A DNA stretch of 64,000 nt from a bacterium (GCA_016702305.1 JADJEH010000001.1:372001-436000); one strand, 5' to 3'. Positions 26,619 through 35,324 are shown, counted from the first letter of the stretch. Program-made: numbers and translations. Notes: generated from the letters alone by a model not told the origin.

Positions 26619-28395
26619 ATGACCTCCCGTACCCATACCTGCGGAGCACTCCGCAAAGCCGACGACGGCCAAAAAATCGTCCTGCAAGGCTGGGTCGCCC
26701 GCGCCCGCGACCTCGGGGGACTCGTCTTCATTGACCTGCGCGACCGCTACGGCAAGACCCAAGTCGTCGTCGAGCCCGAACAGGCCGCCGTCATCGCCAC
26801 CGCGCACGAACTCAAAAACGAGTGGGTCATCGAGGTTCACGGGACCGTGCGCACGCGCCCGGAAGGCATGCGCAACAGCGACCTGCCCACTGGCGAAATC
26901 GAAGTCGTCGCCACCGGGATTGAAGTCCTGAACCGCTGCCCCGAACTCCCGTTCCAAATCGAATCGCACGACAAAGCGTCCGACGAGATTCGCCTGAAAT
27001 ACCGCTACCTCGACCTGCGCCGCAACGAGCTGCAAGAAGTGCTCATCCTGCGTCACAAAGTCGCCAACATCGCGCGTAACCACTTCAGCGAATTGGGCTA
27101 CATCGAAGTCGAAACGCCGATCTTGGTCAAGAGCACACCCGAAGGTGCGCGCGACTATGTCGTCCCCTCGCGCGTCTTCCCGCATCAGTTCTACGCGCTC
27201 CCGCAGTCGCCGCAAATCTACAAACAGATTCTGATGGTCGCGGGCTTCGACAAGTATTTCCAAATCTGCAAATGCTTCCGCGATGAAGACCTGCGCAGCG
27301 ACCGCCAGCCCGAGTTCACCCAAATTGACGTGGAGATTTCCTTTGCAACGCGCGACATCGTCTTCAACGTCGTCGAAGAACTCTGGGTCAAAATCCTCCG
27401 CGACGTTTGGGGTGTGGACCTGCCGATTCCGCTGCCACGCTTGGCCTACAATGACTGCCTCGAGCACTACGGTTCCGATAAGCCCGACCTGCGCTACGAT
27501 CTGAAATTCGAGAACCTCACCGAAGTCGTCAAGAGCACCGAGTTCCGCGTCATTCGCGGCGCACTCGATGAGGGTGGCGTCGTCTACGGTTTGCGCGTAC
27601 CCGGTCAAGGTGAAATTTCGCGCAAGCAAATCGGCGAAGTAGAAGAACTCGCCAAAGCCAGCGGCCTCGGCGGCATTCTTGCCTGTGAAGATCGGCGCCG
27701 AAGGTTTCAGCGGTGTGCTCGCGGGTAAAGTCGAAGATGCAACGCTGAAAGAGATCGCCGCAAAACTCAAAGGTCAGGCAGGCGATTTGTTGTTACTCGG
27801 AGTGGGGAAGAAGAGCCAACTCCTGAAAGGCCTCGGCGTTCTCCGCATCAAACTCGCCGAGTATTTCAAGCTTTTCGATCCCGCCGACCATCGCAAAGTC
27901 TCGATGTTCTGGGTCGTGGATTTCCCGCTCTTCGAAAAAGACGAAGAGACCGGCGAAGTCTCACCCGCGCATCACCCCTTCACCGGATTTCATCCCGACG
28001 ACGCGCACAAGCTCGACAGCGAGCCGTGGAACGTCCGCAGCACGTCCTACGATTTGGTGATGAATGGCAATGAACTGCTCTCCGGTTCGATTCGTATTCA
28101 CGACCCCGAAATCCAGGCCAAAATCTTCCAAATGCTCGGCATTTCCGACGAAGAAGCCAAGATGCGTTTCGGCTTCCTCGTGGATGCCCTGAAGTACGGC
28201 GCGCCGCCCATGGGAGGCTTTGCCTTAGGCTTCGACCGGATGATCATGGTCCTGACCAACCGCCCCATCCGGGACGTCATTGCCTTCCCGAAGACGACGC
28301 TGGCGCAATCCCTGATGGATGGCTGTCCCTCGCCGGTAGATCCTAAGCTCTTGTCAGACTTGAAGATCGGCCTAACGGGGACGCCCGGCCGGTAG
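26619..28395 (+). CDS. aspS: Aspartyl-tRNA synthetase, interrupted by one frameshift
   Basis: Class IIb synthetase charging tRNA-Asp (or tRNA-Asx), bacterial type with the GAD insertion, about 591 residues if the frame is repaired. The N-terminal OB fold binds the anticodon. Class II motif 2 is in FRDEDLRSDRQPEFTQ near residue 222, and motif 3 in GGFALGFDRMIMVL near the end. The frame is lost near 27676-27683: the text reads ATTCTTGCC where ATTCTGCC would join LGGIL to PVKIGAEGF. The upstream frame then runs to a stop at 27728 and the downstream frame continues to 28395. Since the enzyme is essential unless duplicated, a sequence error is the simplest reading. The C-terminal part is intact. 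Confidence 0.9.
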
Positions 28396-28468
28396 AGCGT
28401 TAAGCCTGGGGATGGGGGGCCATTTCTGTTGCGCAACTCATACATTTACAGTATCCTAACCGAACTGG

Positions 28469-28506
28469 CGCGCGCTGGAGAAATAATATTCCGGCGCGCG
28501 TTTTAT
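28469..28506 (+). terminator. Intrinsic terminator after aspS
   Basis: CGCGCGCTGG (28469-28478) pairs with CCGGCGCGCG (28491-28500) over a 12-base AT-rich loop, followed by TTTTATT. Its tail runs directly into the next -35 box at 28506, a very tight transcription boundary. Confidence 0.8.
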
Positions 28507-28534
28507 TGACAAGAGGCCTGTTTTTTGTTACCTT
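28506..28534 (+). promoter_or_regulatory. Promoter of the phoH operon or of a short leader RNA
   Basis: TTGACA at 28506-28511, 17-base spacer, TACCTT at 28529-28534. The -35 is perfect and the -10 moderate. Transcription would start near 28541. Confidence 0.65.
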
Positions 28535-28540
28535 TAATCA

Positions 28541-28672
28541 GGTGGACCGTTGTATGAAGGGAAATTTCGGGAATTTTTCGCCCGCACTGAGTGGATAAGC
28601 CCAAACAGATATTGGATCGAGTGTGATTAGGGTACCTCCGTGGGCGCATGCGCCACACGCGAGGTATTTTTT
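28541..28672 (+). ncRNA. Candidate short RNA or attenuated leader upstream of phoH
   Basis: About 130 bases lie between the promoter at 28506 and a strong terminator at 28633-28672, and no sensible reading frame is present. It could be a small RNA of its own or a 5' leader in which termination is regulated before the phoH operon. TAATCA near 28535-28540 can pair with TGATTA at 28624-28629, which would close a long-range stem if transcription starts slightly upstream of the predicted base. I do not recognise a known riboswitch, 6S or SRP RNA signature. Confidence 0.45.
28633..28672 (+). terminator. Strong terminator-like hairpin in the phoH leader
   Basis: TACCTC (28633-28638), CGTG and GGCG arms pair with CGCC, CACG and GAGGTA (28661-28666), followed directly by six T. 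It precedes the phoH ribosome-binding site by only 15 bases, so read-through must be frequent, or regulated, for phoH to be expressed from the upstream promoter. Confidence 0.8.
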
Positions 28673-28698
28673 GTGCGATGAACCAAAGGAGATGAACT

Positions 28699-29802
28699 CT
28701 GAGCCACCGACCATTGGCCGCTGATCCGCAGAGCCCGCAGGATTTCATCGAGATCGTCGAACTCCCCGTTGAGGAGGGAGTCCTGCGGCCGTTCCTGGGT
28801 CCCAACGATGACAACCTGCGCTACCTGCAGCGCCACATTGCTTCGAAAGTAACAGCGCGGCGCGAAAAGGTGTTGATTCGCGGCACGCAGAACGACAACC
28901 TTGAAGCCGTCGAGATTATCATGGAACTCGTCGGCATCACGCGCAAAAACGGACAGCTGCAGCGCGGCGATATTGACCGCATTCTGAATCTCAACGGCAG
29001 CGCCGCGGCGCGCGAACTGCACGCCGATACGGATGCGCCGTTTGCCGCGATGTTCCGCGCGGGCGACCGCGCTTTTAAGCCGCGCACGAGCGGACAAAAC
29101 GAGTATTGGGAAGCGATCCAGCGCAACGACATCACGTTTGCCTTCGGACCGGCGGGAACCGGCAAGACGTTTATCGCCGTGGTCTGCGCCGTGCAGATGT
29201 TTCAAGCCGGGAAGTTCGACCGCATCGTGCTGGTGCGGCCAGTTGTGGAAGCAGGCGAGAGCCTGGGCTTCCTGCCGGGCGACGTGCGCGAAAAAGTTGA
29301 TCCATATTTCCGACCCTTGTACGACGCGCTGATGAAGATGATTCCCGGCGACCGGCTGCGCAAACTGCTCGACCGGCAGATCATCGAAATCGCGCCGCTG
29401 GCGTACATGCGCGGACGCACACTCGACAATGCGTTTCTGATTATGGACGAAGCGCAGAACACGACAGCCGGACAGATGAAGATGTTTCTGACGCGTTTGG
29501 GCGAAGGCTCGAAGGCCGTTATCACCGGCGATCTGACGCAGATTGACCTGCCGCGCCGAAATGAAAGCGGCTTATTGGGCATCGAACACATCCTGCTGAA
29601 CATCGAAGGCATCGAATTCGTTAAATTGAAAAACTCCGACGTCGTGCGCCATCCGCTCGTGGCGCGCATCGTGGGAGCGTATGACCGTTTTCTGAAGCCG
29701 AACACTGACGCGAGCGGCGTCGCAACCTCCGAACAAGGCGAAGCTCTCGGCCGATTGCCGGAACATCCGCGCACTCCGTCGTCCTCCACCTCCGATGACT
29801 GA
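28699..29802 (+). CDS. PhoH-family P-loop ATPase
   Basis: About 367 residues. PhoH/YbeZ-type protein, an ATPase linked to RNA metabolism and commonly paired with YbeY. Walker A GPAGTGKT is near residue 150, Walker B LIMDEAQNT near 246, and a KH-like N-terminal domain precedes. The start is unusual. AAAGGAG at 28685-28691 is spaced 7 bases from an in-frame CTG at 28699, whereas the first in-frame TTG (28714) lies 22 bases away, so CTG initiation is preferred here. An ATG at 28692 is in another frame and stops after 10 codons. It overlaps ybeY by 8 bases. Confidence 0.92.
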   Translation: MSHRPLAADPQSPQDFIEIVELPVEEGVLRPFLGPNDDNLRYLQRHIASKVTARREKVLIRGTQNDNLEAVEIIMELVGITRKNGQLQRGDIDRILNLNGSAAARELHADTDAPFAAMFRAGDRAFKPRTSGQNEYWEAIQRNDITFAFGPAGTGKTFIAVVCAVQMFQAGKFDRIVLVRPVVEAGESLGFLPGDVREKVDPYFRPLYDALMKMIPGDRLRKLLDRQIIEIAPLAYMRGRTLDNAFLIMDEAQNTTAGQMKMFLTRLGEGSKAVITGDLTQIDLPRRNESGLLGIEHILLNIEGIEFVKLKNSDVVRHPLVARIVGAYDRFLKPNTDASGVATSEQGEALGRLPEHPRTPSSSTSDD

Positions 29803-30253
29803 TCAACCTCCCCCGCGCAGGCGCGCGCGAGGCACTCTCGAATTCTATTCTGAGATTCCCCGCGCGCGCGTGCGCAAACAGTACGCGCTGGACTGCGCCG
29901 GCAGCGCCACGCGCCGCATCACCCAATCCGTCGGCACTATTCGATTCGTGCTTGTGAATGATCGCAGGATGGCGAAGCTCCATCGCGATTTTCTCAGTAC
30001 ACCGGGTACGACCGACGTTATTACCTTCAACCTCACCGATCCCGGCGCGGCGCTGGAAGGCGAGATCTACATCTGTCTCGATCAGGCTCGACGGCAGGCG
30101 CGCCAGTATCGCGTGCCGCTGTACCAGGAGATCGCGCGGCTGGCGACGCATGGCGTCTTGCATTTGGCGGGGCTCGATGACGCAACGCCGCGAGAGCGCG
30201 CCGCGATGCGCAAGCTCGAAGACCGCGCGCTCGGACTGCGAGGCCGAACATGA
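29795..30253 (+). CDS. ybeY: Endoribonuclease YbeY (rRNA maturation)
   Basis: 152 residues. YbeY is a single-strand endoribonuclease acting in 16S rRNA 3' maturation and ribosome quality control. The conserved VNDRRMAKLH segment and GTTDVITFNL are present. The metal motif reads HGVLHLAGLDD: H119 and H123 as usual, but the third ligand position is Asp rather than His. Bacteroidetes-type YbeY proteins show the same His-His-Asp pattern, so this is a lineage trait rather than a defect. It is coupled by overlaps to phoH upstream and the CNNM gene downstream (ATGA). Confidence 0.9.
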   Translation: MTDQPPPRRRARGTLEFYSEIPRARVRKQYALDCAGSATRRITQSVGTIRFVLVNDRRMAKLHRDFLSTPGTTDVITFNLTDPGAALEGEIYICLDQARRQARQYRVPLYQEIARLATHGVLHLAGLDDATPRERAAMRKLEDRALGLRGRT

Positions 30254-31548
30254 TTGACGCCTACGTGTTGTGGAGTGTCGTCGTATTCTTCCTGCTGCAA
30301 ATTGTGGCGGCGTTCTTCTCGCTGGCTGAGACCGCGCTGCTGTCGCTGACGCGCTCCCAGATTAGCGAAATCAAGGAGCTGGCGGAAGAAAACGTGCATG
30401 CCGCGCGGCTCGACAGGCTGCTCGGTGATCCGCGCCGGTTCCTGATTTTCATTTTGGCGGGCAACACGGTTGTGAACGTGCTGTCGGCCACCGTGGCGGC
30501 TTTGGCGACATCGCATATCCTTGAGGGAAACAGCGACCTTGAATGGATCATCTACGTCGTCCAGGGCGTGGCCGTGGCGGCGGTGCTGCTGATCATGGGC
30601 GAGATTCTGCCGAAATTCACGGCCGTGCGCAATCCTTACGCTTGGTCGCTGCGTATCGCCACGCCGCTGGCGTTCTTCAACACGCTTCTGTGGCCGGTCA
30701 CGGCGCTGATGGTGCCGGTGGCGGAGTGGGTGGCGCGCGCGTTAGGAGTCGAGAAAAAGAAGTTGTGGATCTCGGAAGAAGAGATCAAGACGCTGTTGGA
30801 AGTCGGCGAAGAGCGCGGCACGCTTGAAAAGGCCGAGCGCGACATGATCCATTCAATTTTTGAATTGGGCGAGATCACGGTGCGCGAAATCATGGTCCCG
30901 CGCACCGATATGATTGCGATTGACGTGTCGAGTCCGTTGACCAAAGTTCTGGACGTCTCGCGCACGAGCGGCCATTCGCGTCTGCCGGTATTCGAGGAGC
31001 GGATTGACAACGTCATCGGTATTCTGCACGTCAAGGACCTAATGCAATTCTATCCGTTTGACAAAGAGGTGGATTTGCGCAAGGTCCTGCGGCCCGCGCA
31101 GTTTGTGCCGGAGGCCAAGACGATTGACGAGCTGCTCAAGCAGTTTCAAGAGCAGCGGATTCACATGTCCATCGCGGTGGACGAATACGGCGGCACGGCG
31201 GGGCTGGTGACACTCGAAGACGTGATTGAAGAAATCGTCGGCGAGATACAGGACGAGCACGACGCCGAACGCGCGCTGTGGACGCGGATTGATGAAGAGA
31301 CCGTGCTGATTGACGCGAAGGTGGACGTGGAGACGGTCAACGAGGTGCTGGGTGAGGACGTGATTCCGATTGACGACGACTTTGACACGCTGGGCGGATT
31401 CTTGTTATCCGAACTCGGCGATTTCCCGCTGGCGCAGACGCGCATCGAATTTCACAACTATGAGTTCGTGGTCGAAGAGGTGCGCCACCATCGGTTGGGC
31501 CGCATCCGCGTGATCCGACGCACGGCCATCGAAGATACAGACGCATGA
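30250..31548 (+). CDS. CNNM/CorC-type transporter with CBS domains
   Basis: 432 residues. An N-terminal DUF21 (CNNM) transmembrane domain (about 1-170) with LAETALLSLTRSQ and IMGEILPK, typical of magnesium/cobalt transport proteins. A CBS pair follows (about 200-325) with VREIMVPRTDM and AVDEYGGTAGLVTLEDV. A C-terminal CorC_HlyC domain (about 345-425) carries DDFDTLGGFLLSELGDFP. The role is ion efflux or transport at the inner membrane; the ion is not shown by the sequence. The phoH-ybeY-CNNM order is widespread in bacteria. It overlaps both neighbours by 4 bases. Confidence 0.92.
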   Translation: MIDAYVLWSVVVFFLLQIVAAFFSLAETALLSLTRSQISEIKELAEENVHAARLDRLLGDPRRFLIFILAGNTVVNVLSATVAALATSHILEGNSDLEWIIYVVQGVAVAAVLLIMGEILPKFTAVRNPYAWSLRIATPLAFFNTLLWPVTALMVPVAEWVARALGVEKKKLWISEEEIKTLLEVGEERGTLEKAERDMIHSIFELGEITVREIMVPRTDMIAIDVSSPLTKVLDVSRTSGHSRLPVFEERIDNVIGILHVKDLMQFYPFDKEVDLRKVLRPAQFVPEAKTIDELLKQFQEQRIHMSIAVDEYGGTAGLVTLEDVIEEIVGEIQDEHDAERALWTRIDEETVLIDAKVDVETVNEVLGEDVIPIDDDFDTLGGFLLSELGDFPLAQTRIEFHNYEFVVEEVRHHRLGRIRVIRRTAIEDTDA

Positions 31549-32066
31549 CGATAAAAGAGAGAATCGGCTGGAAGCTCCTGCAGTGGCGCAAGCATGAGCC
31601 GCCCGACGGGCGCATATCGCTGCCGCACGCCGCGAAGGATGCGCGCTCGGCGTGTATTATTCTGCCCGCCAATTTCGACGACTTTGACGTCGTGCGCACG
31701 ATTCTGCCTGAGCTGCTGATCCGCCTGATTGACGCGAAGACGACGATCTGGGTGCGGGAAAATTTCCGCAGTTGGCTGATCATCAACGAATCGTGCACCG
31801 TGATCAACTATGATCCGGCCGATGCGACGCGGTTTGGTTTGCCGGACGCGGGGACGCTGCGGCATGCGCGGGCCCAGGAGTTCGATCTGTTGCTGGATTT
31901 ATCGCTGACGCCGGACCTGTACGTCGCGGCGCTGGTCAACGAAGCGCGTGCGACGACTAAGGTCGCGCTGGCGCATCCGAACACGCAGAGCCTCTACAAT
32001 CTGTTGGTCGAGAGCCAATCGGAAGACCGCGGGCGGCGAGTGCTGGCGCTGTTGAATTATTTGTAA
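31545..32066 (+). CDS. Conserved-looking hypothetical, one Rossmann-like domain
   Basis: 173 residues, cytoplasmic, no signal peptide. The pattern ACIILPANFDDFDVVRTILPELL, then FDLLLDLSLTPDLYVAALVNEA and KVALAHPNTQSLYNLLVE recalls one half of GT9 heptosyltransferase-like proteins, and also a small uncharacterised family of Bacteroidetes (DUF6913-like). No catalytic site can be assigned. Its start overlaps the CNNM stop (ATGA), so it is the last member of the coupled phoH operon. A family A palindrome follows its stop. Confidence 0.5.
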   Translation: MTIKERIGWKLLQWRKHEPPDGRISLPHAAKDARSACIILPANFDDFDVVRTILPELLIRLIDAKTTIWVRENFRSWLIINESCTVINYDPADATRFGLPDAGTLRHARAQEFDLLLDLSLTPDLYVAALVNEARATTKVALAHPNTQSLYNLLVESQSEDRGRRVLALLNYL

Positions 32067-32076
32067 GCAGGGGAGA

Positions 32077-32106
32077 GGGGGCACCCGCAGCGGGTGCCGC
32101 CGCGGG
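32077..32106 (-). repeat. Dispersed palindromic element, family A, inverted
   Basis: On the minus strand: CCCGCGGCGGC, then the palindrome GCACCCGCTGCGGGTGC, then CCCC. It is the same module as at 12500 and 20816 in opposite orientation, 10 bases after the phoH operon. Confidence 0.7.
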
Positions 32107-32336
32107 AAAACATGCGGTGCCTGTTTCGCATGCTGCGCTTATCATCTTGTTTTTGTTCGGTTTTCGGAAGATCCATGCGGTCTCTTCTTTGACGACGATT
32201 CCCAATGTTTGATCTCCTAAACTTGGCTGCCGGATTATCCAATTGGGTTCATGCCGCGACATCCACAAAAGCAAACTTTTGTTGACGCTTGTGTCGTGGG
32301 CTTCGTGATTTCGTTTACCCCTGTAAGTTGAGTACC

Positions 32337-33059
32337 ATGGTTGGCTTAAACGATTCAATTGAAGTCCGCGCCCGCGTTGTCAACGCAAGTTCAAGCCCTC
32401 TCGTAATCACGAGTTTGAACATTGAGTCATGGTTCCGCTGTGCAGTTTTCGAAATTGGCGACAAGATTGAAACGTCCATTCCACTTGCGAGTGCGCCATT
32501 TGTCAATTGGCGCGTCCGTCGTTGGCAGGACATTGAAGGCGAATTGGGTCGCCCCGATACAATCAAAGCCGACCAAGAGTACATGATGATCCTCGACGTC
32601 TGGGACGTCCCCGAAGGAAAGTACCAACTCGGCATTCTCGGTACCGATTCGGTGCCGTCGTGGTTCGACGTCATGCCGTCGAGCGGATTCTATCATCTTT
32701 TGCCCGCGCAAGACCTCGCCGACTCGATCAATGCCTGGGCGACCATCGCCGAGCGCGTCATGGCGGATGGCAATCCCGGAGGTGCCGCGCAGTGGCTTGA
32801 TTCGATCTTTACCCACGACAGCAAGTCACTGGTCGGCTACTACCAACAAGCGAAGTACTGTTGGGCCAAAGAGGACAGCGTCAACACCGTCGCCTCTTTT
32901 GATTCCGTGCTGCAACGCATCAAGAACTGGGACGACCCCGCGCTGCCAGACACAACCGACCCGATCTACGACAACATATATCTGAAGTGGAAACACTTCA
33001 TGCACGACCTGACCACCCGCGAACGAGAGATCTACATCAATTGCCCGGAGTTGAGGTAG
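32337..33059 (+). CDS. Hypothetical beta-sandwich plus helical protein, 5' end probably damaged
   Basis: 240 residues from ATG 32337, not recognised. The N-terminal half has an Ig/BsuPI-like beta pattern (DSIEVRARVVNASSSPLVI, YMMILDVWDVPEGKYQLGI). The C-terminal half is helical and TPR-like (ERVMADGNPGGAAQWLDSIF). No signal peptide or strong ribosome-binding site is attached to this frame. Upstream, bases 32130-32210 encode a signal-peptide-like stretch (ALIILFLFGFRKIHA) in a different frame, ended by stops. The simplest reading is an exported protein whose leader has been cut off by frame changes, so it may no longer be made correctly. Confidence 0.45.
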   Translation: MVGLNDSIEVRARVVNASSSPLVITSLNIESWFRCAVFEIGDKIETSIPLASAPFVNWRVRRWQDIEGELGRPDTIKADQEYMMILDVWDVPEGKYQLGILGTDSVPSWFDVMPSSGFYHLLPAQDLADSINAWATIAERVMADGNPGGAAQWLDSIFTHDSKSLVGYYQQAKYCWAKEDSVNTVASFDSVLQRIKNWDDPALPDTTDPIYDNIYLKWKHFMHDLTTREREIYINCPELR

Positions 33060-33123
33060 ACGAGGCCGCCCTTCGTCCCCCTGATTCCGCAGCCGGACTT
33101 GGGGGATAGCAGAATAGAATGCA

Positions 33124-33942
33124 ATGCACGACAAACTAAAACCATCACCGCTTTCTGACCAAGCCGCCGCGGAGTTCGCGCGGCTTGTGCGTATTATGGC
33201 GGCGCTGCGCGCACCCGACGGCTGTCCGTGGGATCGCGAGCAGACGCACGAATCGCTGCGGCCATATCTGATCGAAGAGACCTATGAGGTGCTCGATTCG
33301 ATTGACCGGAAGGCCTATGCCGAACTCAAGAAGGAGCTGGGTGATCTGCTCTTGCATATTGTCTTTCATGCGCAGTTGGCCGACGAAGAGCAGCTGTTTA
33401 ATGTTGCTGACGTGCTGCGGGAGATTTCCGAGAAGCTGATCCGGCGGCATCCGCACGTGTTCGGCGACGCGACGGTGAACTCGACAGACGACGTGAATAA
33501 GCAATGGGAGCAGATCAAGCTCAACGAAGACCATAAGCCAAACCTGCTGTCGGGCGTGCCGAAGCACCAGCCCGCGCTGAACCGGGCCTACCGGGTCCAG
33601 GAAAAGGCGGCGGCGGTGGGTTTTGACTGGCCGTCGGATGAACCGGTGTGGGCGAAACTGACCGAGGAGATTGCCGAACTCAAGCACGAACTTGAACAGG
33701 GCGATCGGGCAAAGGCGGAAGCCGAATTCGGAGACCTGTTGTTTACGATGGTCAATCTGGGCCGCAAGCTGAACATCCACCCGGAAGAAGCGCTGCGCGG
33801 CACGATTCAGAAATTTACCGACCGCTTCTTGCAAATCGAGTTACGATTGAGCGAAGCGGGTATCCCGGTTCACGAAGCCGGGTTGGAGAAGATGGACGAC
33901 CTGTGGAATCAGGTCAAGGCCGAGGAGCACGCGCGCGCATGA
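33124..33942 (+). CDS. mazG: MazG nucleoside triphosphate pyrophosphohydrolase
   Basis: 272 residues. It hydrolyses NTPs/dNTPs to NMP and pyrophosphate, cleaning the pool of aberrant nucleotides and affecting (p)ppGpp levels. Two tandem MazG domains are visible. The first has DGCPWDREQTHESLRPYLIEE and ELKKELGDLLLHIVFHA with the EExxE and ExxxD metal motifs (about 20-90). The second has EIAELKHELEQGD and AEFGDLLFTMVNLGRKL (about 175-230). It overlaps the hflX start by 4 bases (ATGA). Confidence 0.95.
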   Translation: MHDKLKPSPLSDQAAAEFARLVRIMAALRAPDGCPWDREQTHESLRPYLIEETYEVLDSIDRKAYAELKKELGDLLLHIVFHAQLADEEQLFNVADVLREISEKLIRRHPHVFGDATVNSTDDVNKQWEQIKLNEDHKPNLLSGVPKHQPALNRAYRVQEKAAAVGFDWPSDEPVWAKLTEEIAELKHELEQGDRAKAEAEFGDLLFTMVNLGRKLNIHPEEALRGTIQKFTDRFLQIELRLSEAGIPVHEAGLEKMDDLWNQVKAEEHARA

Positions 33943-35324
33943 GTCAAAGTAAGAAGAAGAGCGGACGGTCCATGGGGTTTGACCGGCTGAGCATCGAGGA
34001 CGCATCGCAGGGCGCGGCTCAGGATGCGACGGCACCGAAACCCGAACGGGTGATGCTGATCGGAATCTGCAAGCCGGGCGAAAGCCCGGCGGTGGCCCAG
34101 GAGCATCTGGAAGAGCTGGCCATGCTGGCCGAAACGGCGGGGGCCGAGATCGTCGAGCGTGAACTCGTCAAACTGCGCCAGATTGACTCCGCGCTCTATA
34201 TGGGGAAGGGCAAGGCCGCGGAACTGGCCGGGTATATTGCCGAATTGAATATCGAATTGGCCATTATTGACGAAGATCCGGCTCCCGCGCAGACGCGCAA
34301 TCTGGAACGCGAAATGAAGTGCCGGCTGCTGGATCGGTCGGGGTTGATTCTTGACATCTTTGCCAAGCGGGCGCAGACCCGGGAAGCGCGGACACAGGTC
34401 GAGTTGGCGCAGCTTCAATATATGTTACCGCGGCTAACCGGCGCGTGGACGCACCTCGAACGGCAGCGCGGCGGTATCGGCATGCGCGGCCCCGGTGAAA
34501 CGCAGATCGAAACCGACCGCCGGATTATTCGCACCCGCATCCGCAAACTGGAAGACGACTTGGGGCTGATCGAGAAGCAGCATAAGACGCAGCGCGGCAA
34601 GCGACAGGACGTATTCCGGTTTTCGCTGGCAGGGTATACGAATGTGGGCAAGTCCACGCTCATGAATGTGCTGACACAGGCCGGGGTCTACGAAGAAAAC
34701 CTGCTCTTCGCGACGCTGGACTCGACGACGCGGATGCTGCCGTTAGGGCAAGGAATCCGCGCTGTGCTGTCCGACACCGTTGGGTTCATTCGTAAGCTGC
34801 CGCCGGGACTGGTCGCGAGTTTTCGCTCGACCTTGGCCGAGATTGCCGAAGCGGATTGCATTGTCCACGTTATTGATGTGGCCTCTGTCACCTATCGGGA
34901 GCAGATGGATACAGTGCAAAAGATTCTGACGGAGATGGGACTTTCTGACATACCCGTCATTGAAGTTTTTAACAAGGTGGATGCCCTCGATGATCCGTCC
35001 GTCCTGCGGTGGGTCAAGGAAGAGCGGCCCACTGCCGTGCTGATCAGCGCACGAACGGGGGTCGGTCTCGACCAATTGCGCGAGCGCATGCGGGAAGTAA
35101 TGGAGCGGGGGAAGGTCGTGCTCGATATTTCGCTGGATCCGGCGGATGGCAAGCTGTGGCAGGAACTCTATAGGGTCGGGGAGGTCCAGAGTACCGAAGC
35201 AGATGGCGACCGGGTGCATGTGCGGGTCCAGCTTGACCGGGTGGATGCAGGACGGCTGGGTTTGCTGGAGCCTGCTAAGTCGGATCCGTGGCGCCGGGGT
35301 CAGGGACCGGAAGAGGGTGATTAG
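33939..35324 (+). CDS. hflX: HflX-type ribosome-associated GTPase
   Basis: 461 residues. HflX splits stalled ribosomes. The N-terminal GTP-binding-protein domain (about 40-140) has ALYMGKGKAAELAGYI. A coiled-coil middle carries RGGIGMRGPGETQIETDRR. The Ras-like G domain has G1 GYTNVGKST at residues 232-240, G3 SDTVGF and G4 NKVD. The frame is open upstream of 33939, but this ATG overlaps the mazG stop and has GAGGAG 11 bases before it. A strong terminator follows at 35412. Confidence 0.95.
   Translation: MSQSKKKSGRSMGFDRLSIEDASQGAAQDATAPKPERVMLIGICKPGESPAVAQEHLEELAMLAETAGAEIVERELVKLRQIDSALYMGKGKAAELAGYIAELNIELAIIDEDPAPAQTRNLEREMKCRLLDRSGLILDIFAKRAQTREARTQVELAQLQYMLPRLTGAWTHLERQRGGIGMRGPGETQIETDRRIIRTRIRKLEDDLGLIEKQHKTQRGKRQDVFRFSLAGYTNVGKSTLMNVLTQAGVYEENLLFATLDSTTRMLPLGQGIRAVLSDTVGFIRKLPPGLVASFRSTLAEIAEADCIVHVIDVASVTYREQMDTVQKILTEMGLSDIPVIEVFNKVDALDDPSVLRWVKEERPTAVLISARTGVGLDQLRERMREVMERGKVVLDISLDPADGKLWQELYRVGEVQSTEADGDRVHVRVQLDRVDAGRLGLLEPAKSDPWRRGQGPEEGD

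Noticed and set aside
26619..28395. Programmed frameshifting in aspS
   Set aside because: The site (ATTCTTGCC) is not a slippery heptamer with a visible downstream structure, and AspRS is not known to be made this way; an error or mutation is simpler.
28541..28672. 6S RNA, SRP RNA or a known riboswitch in the phoH leader
   Set aside because: None of the conserved sequence marks I know for these RNAs was seen, so only a generic candidate RNA is reported.
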